This document shows, one piece after another, positions 49,934 through 59,435 of a stretch of 64,000 nt of DNA. Within the stretch, counting starts at the first letter, position 1. The number at the start of each line of letters is the position of its first letter. The notes under the pieces are model-generated. The model was not told where the DNA came from, did not search any database, and saw only the letters and a list, made by a program, of their open reading frames with translations. Both the position numbers and the translations under genes were made by a program. Source of the DNA: Sphingomonas aquatilis (GTDB lineage Bacteria > Pseudomonadota > Alphaproteobacteria > Sphingomonadales > Sphingomonadaceae); NCBI RefSeq assembly GCF_014196115.1, contig NZ_JACIDB010000008.1:1-64000 (forward strand), in the 5' to 3' direction.

Positions 49934-52400
49934 GCCCGCTCCATCCCGCGAGTGCCGCAAAGGCACCGGTCGCAGGCGGTGCGGGCCGCGCCTCACGCCG
50001 GACCGTGCGGCGCCCCTGCCAAATCCACGTCGGTGCCTCGCTGCCGCGCACGCTGCGAAAGCCCAGCTCTGCCATCAGCCGTTCGAACGTCGCCGGCTCG
50101 ACGCCCATCGAAATGCCGAGCGCCGGATCGGGCGCGAAGGGCTTCCTGCCCTGTCGCGCGTCATGCGCCGCACGCGCGATCCGCTCGACGAGATCGAGCC
50201 GCACCGCCTGTGCGCCCAGCGGCCGAAAGCCACTGACGACCTGCGCCCCCGGGCTGCCACGTGCCAGCACGCTCGCGCCTTCGCGTGGCAGCACCGGCGC
50301 CGGCCCCCGCACGCCGAGCAGCGCCGCCCGCCAGCGCGCCGCGCCGGGCTTGAGCAATCGCGCATCGAACAGGTCGAGCGCGCCGATCGTCACCCCCGCC
50401 TTGCGCAACCGCTTGCGTTCGTCGGGCGACAGGCCGTCCACCGCCTCGCGCAAGGCAATCCGGGGGGCGAGCCCGCCGGCCGCCTCCAGCTCTCCGGCCA
50501 CGACGCGCAAGGCTGGCGTCGCCTGCGGATCGCGCGCCATATCGGCCAGCGCGATCAGCGCCGGCACGTGGCGGCGGAGCATCGCGTCGAACCAGCGCAC
50601 CAGCCGCGCCTGGACCGCCTCACGCTGCGGCTTGACGAGGCAATCGAGATCGCGCTCCAGCACCAGCTGCGGCCGCGCCAGCGAGCGCCCCGGCATCAGC
50701 TTGGCGACGCCATGCCCGTTCCAGACGATCATGCCGTCGACGAGGGTCAGCGCCGCATCTTCTGCCGCCGCCAGCGCCTCGCCCCGCCGACCGCGTTCGG
50801 TCACCAGCCGTTTTTCTGCCGCGGCGAGCAACAGCCGGCGATCCGCGGCCCGCGCGGCCGGATCGACGGTGAAACGGAAGCCATCGAGCCGCCCGATCGG
50901 ATGATCCTCGACCAGCACCTCGCCTTCCGGCCCGATCGTCACGGGCAGTAGCGACGCATCGGCACCGATCTGACGGATCAGCGCGGTCGTGCGCTTGTCG
51001 ACGAAGCGCTGCGTCAGGCTGGCGTGCAGCCCGTCGGACAGCCGTTCCTCGATCGCCTTGGCGCGATCGGCGCCCGCGGCGGGATCGGCGAGCCAGTCTG
51101 GGCGCTGCGCGATATAGGCCCAGCTGCGGATCGCCGCGATCCGCCCCGCGATCGTCTCGACATCGCCCGAAATCGTATCGAGCCGTGCCACCTCGTCGGC
51201 GAACCATTGATTGGGGACGACACCGCGCCCTTCGGACAGATAGGTGAAGACGCGCGACACGAAGCGCGCATGCGGATCGAGCCCCAGCTTGCGAAAATCG
51301 GGCAGGCCGCACGCCGCCCACAACCGCTTCACCATCGCCGGCGATCGCACCCGGTCGCGGACCCATGTCTCGTCCGCCAGCCGCTTCAGCACGGCAAGAT
51401 CGGTCGCCTGCGGCGCGGCGAGCAGCACGCCCGGTTCGGGCCGCCGCTCCAGGCTGGCGATCAGCGCGTCGATGCTGGCGAAGTCCGGCTCGCCGTTGCG
51501 CCAATAGAGGTTGCCGATCGGGGGGAAGCGATGCTCCTCGATCGCGAACACCTCTTCTGGCAGGAACGCGCCCGGCCCCTCTTCGGTCACGCCACCGAAC
51601 GTGCCGTCGCGCTGGTGCCGCCCGGCGCGGCCCGCGATCTGCGCCATCTCGGCGACGGTCAGCCGCCGGGTGCGGCGTCCATCGAACTTGTGCAGCCCGG
51701 CAAAGGCGACGTGCGCGACGTCCATGTTGAGGCCCATGCCGATCGCATCGGTCGCAACGAGATAATCGACCTCGCCCGCCTGGAACATCGCGACCTGCGC
51801 GTTGCGGGTGCGGGGGGACAGCGCGCCCATCACCACCGCCGCGCCGCCGCGCAGACGCCGCAGCATCTCGGCGACGGCATAGACCTCCTCCGCGCTGAAC
51901 GCGACGATCGCGGAGCGCTTGGGCAAGCGGCTGATCTTCTTGGCGCCCGCATAGGTCAGCTTCGAAAAGCGCGGCCGCCCGATGATCTCGGCATCGGGCA
52001 CCAACGCGCGGATCATCGGCCTGAGCGCTTCGGAGCCCAGGATCATTGTCTCCTCGCGCCCGCGCCGCCGCAGCAGCCGGTCGGTGAAGACGTGCCCGCG
52101 CTCCGGGTCGGTCCCCAGCTGCGCCTCGTCCAGCCCGACAAAGGCGACGTCGGTCTCCGGCATCGATTCGACCGTACACAAATGCCAGCGCGCGTTCGGC
52201 GGCACGATCTTTTCCTCGCCCGTCACCAGCGCGACATGATCGGCGCCCTTCAGCTTGACGACGCGGTCGTACACCTCGCGCGCCAGCAGGCGCAGCGGAA
52301 AGCCCATGATGCCGCTGGAGTGCGCGCACATCCGCTCGACGGCGAGATGGGTCTTGCCCGTGTTCGTGGGTCCGAGGACCGCCGTAACCGCCGCTTTCAT
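49926..52400 (-). CDS. SUV3-like superfamily 2 RNA helicase
   Basis: An 824-residue helicase. Walker A is GPTNTGKT (10-17), motif II is DEAQLG, and the second RecA-like domain shows YLVATDAIGMGLNMDVAHVA and QIAGRAGRHQRDG (motif VI). This is the SUV3/mitochondrial-degradosome helicase family, common in alphaproteobacteria. The C-terminal third (about 500-824) is Arg-rich and not a known catalytic domain. Probable role in RNA turnover or ribosome maintenance; the linked S4 gene supports an RNA function. Confidence 0.88.
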   Translation of the reverse strand: MKAAVTAVLGPTNTGKTHLAVERMCAHSSGIMGFPLRLLAREVYDRVVKLKGADHVALVTGEEKIVPPNARWHLCTVESMPETDVAFVGLDEAQLGTDPERGHVFTDRLLRRRGREETMILGSEALRPMIRALVPDAEIIGRPRFSKLTYAGAKKISRLPKRSAIVAFSAEEVYAVAEMLRRLRGGAAVVMGALSPRTRNAQVAMFQAGEVDYLVATDAIGMGLNMDVAHVAFAGLHKFDGRRTRRLTVAEMAQIAGRAGRHQRDGTFGGVTEEGPGAFLPEEVFAIEEHRFPPIGNLYWRNGEPDFASIDALIASLERRPEPGVLLAAPQATDLAVLKRLADETWVRDRVRSPAMVKRLWAACGLPDFRKLGLDPHARFVSRVFTYLSEGRGVVPNQWFADEVARLDTISGDVETIAGRIAAIRSWAYIAQRPDWLADPAAGADRAKAIEERLSDGLHASLTQRFVDKRTTALIRQIGADASLLPVTIGPEGEVLVEDHPIGRLDGFRFTVDPAARAADRRLLLAAAEKRLVTERGRRGEALAAAEDAALTLVDGMIVWNGHGVAKLMPGRSLARPQLVLERDLDCLVKPQREAVQARLVRWFDAMLRRHVPALIALADMARDPQATPALRVVAGELEAAGGLAPRIALREAVDGLSPDERKRLRKAGVTIGALDLFDARLLKPGAARWRAALLGVRGPAPVLPREGASVLARGSPGAQVVSGFRPLGAQAVRLDLVERIARAAHDARQGRKPFAPDPALGISMGVEPATFERLMAELGFRSVRGSEAPTWIWQGRRTVRREARPAPPATGAFAALAGWSGHG

Positions 52401-52458
52401 GGCAACAACATCGTGCGTCGCGGGCCGGTGCGCAATGATGGAGATGAAGGCGGGCGGG

Positions 52459-52635
52459 CTACAGCCGCCGCGCCTCCTCGGGCAGCATCACCGGTACGCC
52501 GTCGCGGATCGGATAGGCGAGGCCCGCCGCTTCCGACACCAGTTCCTGCGCAGCCTCGTCATAGCGCAGCGGCTGGCGCGTCACCGGGCAGACCAGCCGT
52601 TCGAGCAGCCAGGGATCGAGTGGGGCGGCGCTCAT
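52459..52635 (-). CDS. Trm112 family protein, single-cysteine form
   Basis: A 58-residue protein: [20 protein letters not shown] at the start and [20 protein letters not shown] at the end are the Trm112/YcaR pattern. In many members four cysteines bind zinc; here only one Cys (LVCPVT) remains, so metal binding is doubtful. Its ATG overlaps the stop of the Lon-domain gene by 4 bp. Confidence 0.8.
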   Translation of the reverse strand: MSAAPLDPWLLERLVCPVTRQPLRYDEAAQELVSEAAGLAYPIRDGVPVMLPEEARRL

Positions 52636-53258
52636 TGCAGCGTCACCCGCTCGTCGCCGTCATGCCGGCCGAAGAACTGCATCAGCTGGATGATGAGCTC
52701 CGCGCGCGACTCGATATCCGACGCTTCGAGCAAGGCCTGCTTCGCCGCGGCGTCGAACGGCGCGATCTGCGCGATACCGTTGACCAGGCTTTCGTCGTCC
52801 AGCCGCCCCACCGCGTCCCAGTCGACCGCATAACCCTGCGCATCGGCAAAGCGGCGCGATTCCTGCTCCAGCGACGATCGACGGCCCAACGACAGCGTCT
52901 CGTCCGCGCGCACCGGCAGCAACTCCGCCTCGATCTGGCGGAACGGCGTCGTCACGTCGAGTTCGCGCAACACGCGGAACAGCGCGACGCCCTCCAGCAC
53001 CAGATTGTAGCGGCCGTCGTCCAACGCCTCGACCTCGGCGATCTTGCCGACGCATCCGATGTCGTACAGCGCCGACCGCTCCTCGACCGTCGCCGGCATG
53101 GTCAGCGGCTGGATCATCCCGATCCGCCGGTCGCGCGCCATCGCATCCGACACCATCGCCCGATAGCGCGGCTCGAAGATGTGCAGCGGCAGGTGCATGC
53201 CCGGGAACAGCAGCGCCCCGGGCAGCGGAAAGATCGACAGGCGGGTCGCTTGCGTCAT
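52632..53258 (-). CDS. LON peptidase substrate-binding domain protein
   Basis: A 208-residue protein consisting of the Lon N-terminal (LAN) domain alone: [60 protein letters not shown]. No AAA+ or protease domain follows. Such proteins are widespread in alphaproteobacteria; function unclear, possibly protein recognition. It overlaps the ybbN-like gene and the Trm112 gene, 4 bp each. Confidence 0.9.
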   Translation of the reverse strand: MTQATRLSIFPLPGALLFPGMHLPLHIFEPRYRAMVSDAMARDRRIGMIQPLTMPATVEERSALYDIGCVGKIAEVEALDDGRYNLVLEGVALFRVLRELDVTTPFRQIEAELLPVRADETLSLGRRSSLEQESRRFADAQGYAVDWDAVGRLDDESLVNGIAQIAPFDAAAKQALLEASDIESRAELIIQLMQFFGRHDGDERVTLQ

Positions 53259-54163
53259 CCGAACAGGATCGCGGACAGGCGGCGACGCTGCGTGGACACC
53301 CAGGGGTCCATCAGGCCGACGACTTCGAACAGCTTGAGCAGCTGCTGACGCGCCGCGCCCTCGTTCCAGTCGCGGTCGGCGGCGATGATGTGGAGCAGAT
53401 TGTCGGCGGCGGCATCGCGATCGCCCGCTGCCATCTGGGCGTTCGCCAGCGCGAAGCGGCGTTCGTGATCGTCGGGGTGCGCGGCGACCTCGGCGGCGAG
53501 GCCGGCGGTGTCCTCGCCCTGCGGCGCGCTTTGCGCGAGCGCGAGCGCCGCCTTGGCGCGCTCGATCCCGGCGTCCTTGATGTCGGCGGGCAGCGCGTCG
53601 ATCGCGGCCTGTGCTTCATTGGTCTGCCCCGCCGCGACGAGCGCGCGAATGCGACCCGACAGGATGGCCGGATTGTCCGGCGCCATCTCGAACAGCTGGT
53701 CGAAGATCGACAACGCCCGCTCGGCATCGCCGCTCGCCAGCACATCCTCGCCCATCGCGATCAGCGGTTCGATCTCGGCGGCGGCATCGGCCGCCTCCGA
53801 CTGGATCGGCAGCTGCTTGAGCAACTGATCCAGGATCGTGCGCAGCTGCGATTCGGTGCGCGCGCTGGTCAAATCGGCGACCAGCTGCCCCTGGAACATC
53901 GCATAGACGGTGGGGATCGACTTGATCTGGAATTGCGCGGCGATGAACTGGTTCTTGTCGGTATCGACCTTGGCCAGCACCACCCCCTTGTCGGCATAGG
54001 CCGCGGCGACCTTGTCCAGCACGGGCCCCAGCGCCTTGCACGGCCCGCACCATTCCGCCCAGAAATCGATGATGACGAGGGACGTCATCGACAGTTCGAC
54101 GACGTCGCGGCGGAAATCCTCGACCGCCTGCTTGTCGGCTGGCGACAGTCCTAACGTGGCCAC
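53255..54163 (-). CDS. Thioredoxin-fold co-chaperone YbbN/CnoX-like
   Basis: A 302-residue protein with an N-terminal thioredoxin domain (about 5-110) containing WAEWCGPCKALGP, i.e. a CxxC site, and a C-terminal tetratricopeptide-like region (about 130-300; MGEDVLASGDAERALSIFDQ, MAAGDRDAAADNLLHIIAAD). This is the YbbN/CnoX plan, linked to chaperone and redox protection. The start is GTG at 54163, preceded by GGGAGCAAGAC; the frame extends further but into a repeat. First of three coupled genes. Confidence 0.9.
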   Translation of the reverse strand: MATLGLSPADKQAVEDFRRDVVELSMTSLVIIDFWAEWCGPCKALGPVLDKVAAAYADKGVVLAKVDTDKNQFIAAQFQIKSIPTVYAMFQGQLVADLTSARTESQLRTILDQLLKQLPIQSEAADAAAEIEPLIAMGEDVLASGDAERALSIFDQLFEMAPDNPAILSGRIRALVAAGQTNEAQAAIDALPADIKDAGIERAKAALALAQSAPQGEDTAGLAAEVAAHPDDHERRFALANAQMAAGDRDAAADNLLHIIAADRDWNEGAARQQLLKLFEVVGLMDPWVSTQRRRLSAILFG

Positions 54164-54258
54164 GTCTTGCTCCCTTCGTCCATTCTTGGCGCCCATGTGG
54201 GGCAGGCAAGCGCCGACGCCAAGGCTTTTGGTTGTGCGAATGGTCGCCCCACGCCTTT

Positions 54259-54366
54259 CGTCACCCCGGACTTGGTCCGGGGTCCACCGGGCCGCAAGGG
54301 GGCGGCAAGAGCCTCCGGACATCCCCCTCGCCGCAGAGTGGACCCCGGACCGAGTCCGGGGTGACG
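54259..54366. repeat. Palindromic intergenic repeat, full-length copy
   Basis: A 108-bp copy between dnaE2 and the ybbN-like gene: CGTCACCCCGGACTTGGTCC against GGACCGAGTCCGGGGTGACG. Confidence 0.85.
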
Positions 54367-54391
54367 GAGGGGGTGGGGCAGCCAGTGGACC

Positions 54392-57300
54392 TCAATGAAA
54401 GTCCCGCGATTTCGGCAGGATGCGCACGTCACGCGGATGCCGCCCGCGTGGGTCCTGGCTGACGATCGGCTTCGGACGGATCACCTCATCCACCGGCGAA
54501 AGCGGCATCTGCCCGTCATAGTCCGACGACAACCGCCTGAGCTCGACGGTGCGGTCATAGGCCTTGACCGTCATCAGATGGACGACGCCCTCCTCGCTGC
54601 GCTGGATCACGCCCTCCAGCACCAGCAGCCGCGCCGCCATGATCGCACGCCGGTTCGCCTCGAAATCGCGCGCCCATAGCAGCGCGTTGGTGATGCCCGT
54701 CTCATCCTCGATCGTGACGAAGATCGCATTGCCCTTGCCCGGCCGCTGGCGGACCAGCACCACCCCGGCCACCCGCGCGCGCCGCCCGTCCTTCGCCCGT
54801 GCCGCCTGCTCGCTCGACAGCACACCTTCGGCCGCGAACAGCGGCCGCAGGAATCGCATCGGATGCCCCTTCAGCGACAGGCGCGTCGTCTGGTAATCGG
54901 CCGCCACCTCTTCGCTGATCGGCATCGCGGGCAGCGGCGGATCGGCCTCTTCGCGCAATTCGGGTGCCTCCGCCGCGGCGAACAGCGCGAGCTGTTTGGG
55001 CGGTGTCCGCCGCACGTCCCACAAAGCGGCACGGCGGGGCAGCGCGATCGATCCGAACGCATCGGCATCGGCGAGCAGGTTCAGCCCCCGCGTCGGCAGG
55101 CCCGCACGGCCCGCGACCTGTTCGACGCTCGCAAAGGGCACCCCTCCCCGCGCATCGACCAGCGCTGTCGCCCAATCCTGCCGAAACCCGTCGATCTGCC
55201 GAAACCCCAATCGGATCGCGAAATCCCCATCCTCCGTGCGCTCGAGCGCATTGTCCCACAGGCTCGCATTCACATCGATCGGCCGCACCACCACGCCATG
55301 CGCGCGCGCATCCTCGACCAACTGCGCGGGCGCATAGAAACCCATGGGCTGCGAATTGAGGATCGCGCAGCCGAACACCGCGGGGTGGAAGCATTTGATC
55401 CACGACGACACATAGACCAGCCGCGCGAACGACAGCGCATGGCTTTCGGGAAAGCCATAGCTGCCGAACCCTTCGATCTGCTTGTAGCAGCGTTCCGCAA
55501 AGTCCTGCGGATAGCCGCGGCGGACCATCCCGCCGATCAGCTTGGCCTGGAAATTGTCCATGCCGCCCACCTTGCGGAACGTCGCCATCGCCCGCCGCAG
55601 CTCATTCGCCTCGCCGGGGGTGAAGCCGGCCGCGACGATGGCGAGCTTCATCGCCTGTTCCTGGAACAACGGCACGCCATAGGTTGCCTTCAAAAGCTGA
55701 AACAGCTCGTCGGGCGGGCCGTGCAGCGGTGATGGCGACGGGAAATCGACCGGCTCCTTTTTCATGCGGCGGCGCAGATAGGGATGGACCATGTCGCCCT
55801 CGATCGGGCCCGGTCGCACAATCGCGACCTGGACGACCAGATCGTAGAATTCCTGTGGGCGCAGGCGCGGCAACATGTTGATCTGGGCGCGGCTTTCCAC
55901 CTGGAACACGCCGATGCTGTCGCCCTTGCACAGCATCTTATAGACGTCGGGATGCTCGTCGGTGGCCAGGCTGTCCAGCGCGTGACAGCCCAGGCCGTGC
56001 ATCTCCATCAGGTCGAAGGCCTTGCGGATGCAGGTCAGCATGCCGAGCGCCAGGATGTCGACCTTCATCAGGCCCAGACAATCGATGTCGTCCTTGTCCC
56101 ATTCGATGAACGTCCGGTCCTTCATGCCGCCGTTGTGGATCGGCACCATTTCGTCGAGCCGCCCCTGCGTCAGCACGAAGCCGCCGACATGCTGCGACAG
56201 ATGGCGGGGAAATTGCAGCAGGCGCGACACCAGGTCGCTGAGCTGGGCCAGGCGGGGATTGGCGGGGTCGAACCCGGTTTCGGTGAAGCGTTGTTCGGGC
56301 ATGCGATCCGAAAAGCTGCCCCAGACGGTGCTGGTCAGCCGCTGCGTCACGTCCTCGCTGAACCCCAGCACCCGGCCGACTTCGCGCACGGTGCTGCGCG
56401 GGCGATAATGGATGACGGTCGCCGCGATCGCCGCACGTTCGCGGGTGTAGCGTCGATAGATATATTGCATCACCTCCTCGCGCCGCTCGTGCTCGAAATC
56501 CACGTCGATGTCGGGGGGCTCGCCGCGTTCTTCGGACACGAAGCGCGAAAACAGCAGGTCGTATTTCAGCGGATCGACCGAGGTCACGCCCAGCAGGTAG
56601 CAGACAACCGAATTGGCCGCCGACCCGCGCCCCTGGCACAGGATCGGCGGGGTGCAGCTGCGCGCGAACCGCACCACGTCATGCACCGTCAGAAAATAAT
56701 AAGCATATTGCTGACGCCGGATGAGATCGAACTCTTCGTACAGCAGGGTGAGGATACGGTCGGGAACGCGATCCCCGTAACGGTCGAGCGCATTCTGCCA
56801 GACGAGATGTTCCAGCCAGGCCTGCGCGTCCCACCCCGCCGGCACCGGCTCGTGCGGATATTCGTATCGCAACTGATCGAGCGAAAAGCCGATGCGACCC
56901 AGCAGGCGAAGGCTTTCGTCGATCGCCTCGGGCGCGTCGCGGAACAGCCGGCGCATCTCGGCTTCATCCTTCAAATGGCGCTCGCCATTGGCCGCGAGGC
57001 GACGTCCGGCCGTATCGATCGTCACGCCTTCGCGGATGCACGTAACGACGTCGTGCAAGGGCCGGTCGTCACGATGCGCATAGAGCGCGTCCGTCGTGGC
57101 GAGCAGCGGCACGCCGACCGTCTCGGCCAGGGCTTTCAGGTGGCGGAGGCGGCGGCGGTCCTGGCCGCGGCGTGCCATGCTGACCCCCAGCCAGACGCCG
57201 TCGGGTGCAAGCCGCTTCACCGCCCTCAGCGTCGTGGCGAGGCTGGGATCGCTGCGCGGTGGCGGGCGCTCGGCCTCGTCGCGGGCAACGCCGCCGCGGG

Positions 57301-57724
57301 CGCTGCTTTCGGGCAGGACGATCAGCAACAGATCGCGATGCAGTGCGATGAGGTCGCCCAGGCCCAGCAGGCAATCGCCCTTTACCGACCGCAGATTGCC
57401 CGTGGTCAGGATCCGCGTCAGCCGACCCCAACCGGTGCGATTGGCGGGATAGGCGACGATGTCGGGCGTACCATCGGCGAAGACGAGACGGGTGCCGACC
57501 GCCAGCGCGAAGCCGAAGGGCGGCAAGGCGGCACCCAGCCGTCCGGTTTCGGCGCGTTTCAGCGCGTCATAGGCGCGCACCACGCCTGCGACGGTATTCC
57601 GGTCGGCGATGCCGATGCCGGCATGGCGGAGCGTGATCGCCTGCGCGACCATGTCCTCGGCATGGCTGGCACCGTCGAGGAACGAGTAATTGGTCGCCGC
57701 GACCAGCTCGACGAACCCGGTCAT
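54392..57724 (-). CDS. dnaE2: Error-prone DNA polymerase DnaE2
   Basis: A 1110-residue C-family polymerase used in SOS mutagenesis. An N-terminal PHP domain (FVELVAATNYSFLDGASHAE) is followed by the palm with the catalytic aspartates in PPDIDVDFEHERREEVMQY and DIDCLGLMKVDILALGMLTC, the fingers, and an OB domain near the end (VAGVVLVRQRPGKGNAIFVT). The C-terminal clamp and tau-binding parts of DnaE1 are absent, typical of DnaE2. It works with ImuA and ImuB encoded upstream. Confidence 0.95.
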   Translation of the reverse strand: MTGFVELVAATNYSFLDGASHAEDMVAQAITLRHAGIGIADRNTVAGVVRAYDALKRAETGRLGAALPPFGFALAVGTRLVFADGTPDIVAYPANRTGWGRLTRILTTGNLRSVKGDCLLGLGDLIALHRDLLLIVLPESSARGGVARDEAERPPPRSDPSLATTLRAVKRLAPDGVWLGVSMARRGQDRRRLRHLKALAETVGVPLLATTDALYAHRDDRPLHDVVTCIREGVTIDTAGRRLAANGERHLKDEAEMRRLFRDAPEAIDESLRLLGRIGFSLDQLRYEYPHEPVPAGWDAQAWLEHLVWQNALDRYGDRVPDRILTLLYEEFDLIRRQQYAYYFLTVHDVVRFARSCTPPILCQGRGSAANSVVCYLLGVTSVDPLKYDLLFSRFVSEERGEPPDIDVDFEHERREEVMQYIYRRYTRERAAIAATVIHYRPRSTVREVGRVLGFSEDVTQRLTSTVWGSFSDRMPEQRFTETGFDPANPRLAQLSDLVSRLLQFPRHLSQHVGGFVLTQGRLDEMVPIHNGGMKDRTFIEWDKDDIDCLGLMKVDILALGMLTCIRKAFDLMEMHGLGCHALDSLATDEHPDVYKMLCKGDSIGVFQVESRAQINMLPRLRPQEFYDLVVQVAIVRPGPIEGDMVHPYLRRRMKKEPVDFPSPSPLHGPPDELFQLLKATYGVPLFQEQAMKLAIVAAGFTPGEANELRRAMATFRKVGGMDNFQAKLIGGMVRRGYPQDFAERCYKQIEGFGSYGFPESHALSFARLVYVSSWIKCFHPAVFGCAILNSQPMGFYAPAQLVEDARAHGVVVRPIDVNASLWDNALERTEDGDFAIRLGFRQIDGFRQDWATALVDARGGVPFASVEQVAGRAGLPTRGLNLLADADAFGSIALPRRAALWDVRRTPPKQLALFAAAEAPELREEADPPLPAMPISEEVAADYQTTRLSLKGHPMRFLRPLFAAEGVLSSEQAARAKDGRRARVAGVVLVRQRPGKGNAIFVTIEDETGITNALLWARDFEANRRAIMAARLLVLEGVIQRSEEGVVHLMTVKAYDRTVELRRLSSDYDGQMPLSPVDEVIRPKPIVSQDPRGRHPRDVRILPKSRDFH

Positions 57725-57755
57725 GGCGCGATCGCACCGCCGGCCCCCTCCACCC

Positions 57756-57863
57756 CGTCACCCCGGACTCGTTGCGAGGCCCACCGAGCCGCAAGGGGGC
57801 GGCAAGAGACTCCAGCCATCCCCCCAGTCGCACAGTGGACCCCGGACCAAGTCCGTGGTGACG
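57756..57863. repeat. Palindromic intergenic repeat between imuB and dnaE2
   Basis: A 108-bp copy with a few changes on both ends (CGTCACCCCGGACTCGTTGC; GGACCAAGTCCGTGGTGACG), so the terminal hairpin is partly mismatched. It splits the SOS cassette. Confidence 0.78.
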
Positions 57864-57881
57864 GAGTGGGCGGGACCACGC

Positions 57882-59435
57882 TCACGCGAACAGCCCGTGG
57901 ACGTACCAGCGCGGGTGCGCCTGTTCGCTATGCAGGCCGTGGCGGAAGATCCAGAAGCGCCGCCCCCGGCGATCCTCGATCCGGTAATAATCGCGCGTCG
58001 GGATGGCGCCGTAGTGGCGTCGCCACCATTCGCCGGCGATCCGCTCGGGCCCCTCGGCGCGCGCGACCTCGTGGACGCGGCGGCGCCAGCGAAAGCGGTG
58101 CGGCGGGCCGTCGGGCACCTCCGCCATCACCGCCTCGATCGGCTGGGGCGGATCGAACAGATAGATGGGCCTCAGCGGCGGTTCCCCCGCCTCCGCCTGC
58201 GGCCAGTCCCCCGCAGGCCGCGGTGCGGCGGCGGGCAGCATCAGTTCGGCCTGCTCGGGGATATGGCTGTCGCGCGGGGCGAATCGCCGCACCCGCTCGC
58301 GGCCCAGCCGGGTCGACAGGCGATCGATCAGCTCCGCCACCGCCGGCGCCTGGGTCGCCCCCTCGCCGCCCTCCAGCCGCAGCTGCGCCGCATCGAGCCG
58401 CTCGGCGAGCGTCACGTCGAGCCGGATCAGGTCATAGCCGTAGCCGGGATCGAGCGGGTCGGCGAGCGCGTCGATCCGCTCGGCAAACAGCCGCATCAGC
58501 AGCGCGACGTCGCGCGTCGGCTGCCCCGTCTCGACGCGCAGCGACTGGATGTGGCCGTCGCTGCGGAACAGCCGCGCCTCCCATCGGCGCCCGCCCTGAT
58601 GGCGCTGGCCGAGCGTGTGTCCCGCCTCGCCAGCCAGCTCCTCGATCACCTCCAGCGCATAGTCGGTCCGCGCGATCGGTTCGGCAAAGCGCCGTTCCAC
58701 CACCACCGGCGCGACGCGCACGCGCGGCCGGACCGGCGCCTTATAGTCGCCCGACAGCCGCCGCACCGCCGTCGCCGCTTCCTCGCCGAAGCGCGCGGCG
58801 ATGCCGGCGAGCGGCCGCGCCATCACGTCGCCCACCGTCTTCAACCCCGCGCGGGTCAGCGCCACCGTCGCGTCCGCATCCAGCTCCAGCGCCGCGACCG
58901 GCAGACGCTTCACCGCGCGCGTCTCGTCGGGCGCAGGCGCGCCGGCATAGCGGGCGAGGGCGCAGGCGATTTCGGGCGTATCGCCGAACGCATGGCGCGC
59001 CAAGATCCCACGCCGCGCCATCCGCGCCTCGACATCGGCGGCAAGTGGACGCTCCCCTTCGAAAGCATGGACGCACCCCGCGATGTCGATCACCAGTGCA
59101 TCGGGCGGCAGCAGCGCCACCGTGGGGCTGTAGCGCGTGCAGCCATCCGCCAGCCGCTCCAGCCAGTCCATGTCGGCATGCGGATCGGCCGGAAACACCT
59201 CCAGCTCGGGCACGCGCGCGCGGGCGTCGGCCAGCGTCAGACCCGGCTCCAGCCCGGCGCGCGCCGCGGCCACATCGGTCGCGGTCAGCCGGATCGCCTG
59301 GCCCACCGTCTCGACGAAGGCGACCGGCGCCTCACCGCCGACGAACAGATGCGGCCGGGTGGCGCGCAGCCGCTCGATCGGGAGCCATGGAAAGACCAGC
59401 GCCAGATAGCGGCGCGTCACGGAAACTCTTGGCAT
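57882..59435 (-). CDS. imuB: Catalytically inactive Y-family polymerase ImuB
   Basis: A 517-residue Y-family polymerase homologue (YLALVFPWLPIERLRATRPH at the start). The acidic residues that hold catalytic metals in active Y-family enzymes are not seen at the expected position (FPWLPI in place of the D-x-D region), as in known ImuB proteins, which act as a hub joining DnaE2, the beta clamp and ImuA. The C-terminal part is unique to ImuB (YYRIEDRRGRRFWIFRHGLH). The ATG at 59435 or a GTG at 59420 is possible; both overlap imuA by about 90-104 bp. Confidence 0.9.
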   Translation of the reverse strand: MPRVSVTRRYLALVFPWLPIERLRATRPHLFVGGEAPVAFVETVGQAIRLTATDVAAARAGLEPGLTLADARARVPELEVFPADPHADMDWLERLADGCTRYSPTVALLPPDALVIDIAGCVHAFEGERPLAADVEARMARRGILARHAFGDTPEIACALARYAGAPAPDETRAVKRLPVAALELDADATVALTRAGLKTVGDVMARPLAGIAARFGEEAATAVRRLSGDYKAPVRPRVRVAPVVVERRFAEPIARTDYALEVIEELAGEAGHTLGQRHQGGRRWEARLFRSDGHIQSLRVETGQPTRDVALLMRLFAERIDALADPLDPGYGYDLIRLDVTLAERLDAAQLRLEGGEGATQAPAVAELIDRLSTRLGRERVRRFAPRDSHIPEQAELMLPAAAPRPAGDWPQAEAGEPPLRPIYLFDPPQPIEAVMAEVPDGPPHRFRWRRRVHEVARAEGPERIAGEWWRRHYGAIPTRDYYRIEDRRGRRFWIFRHGLHSEQAHPRWYVHGLFA

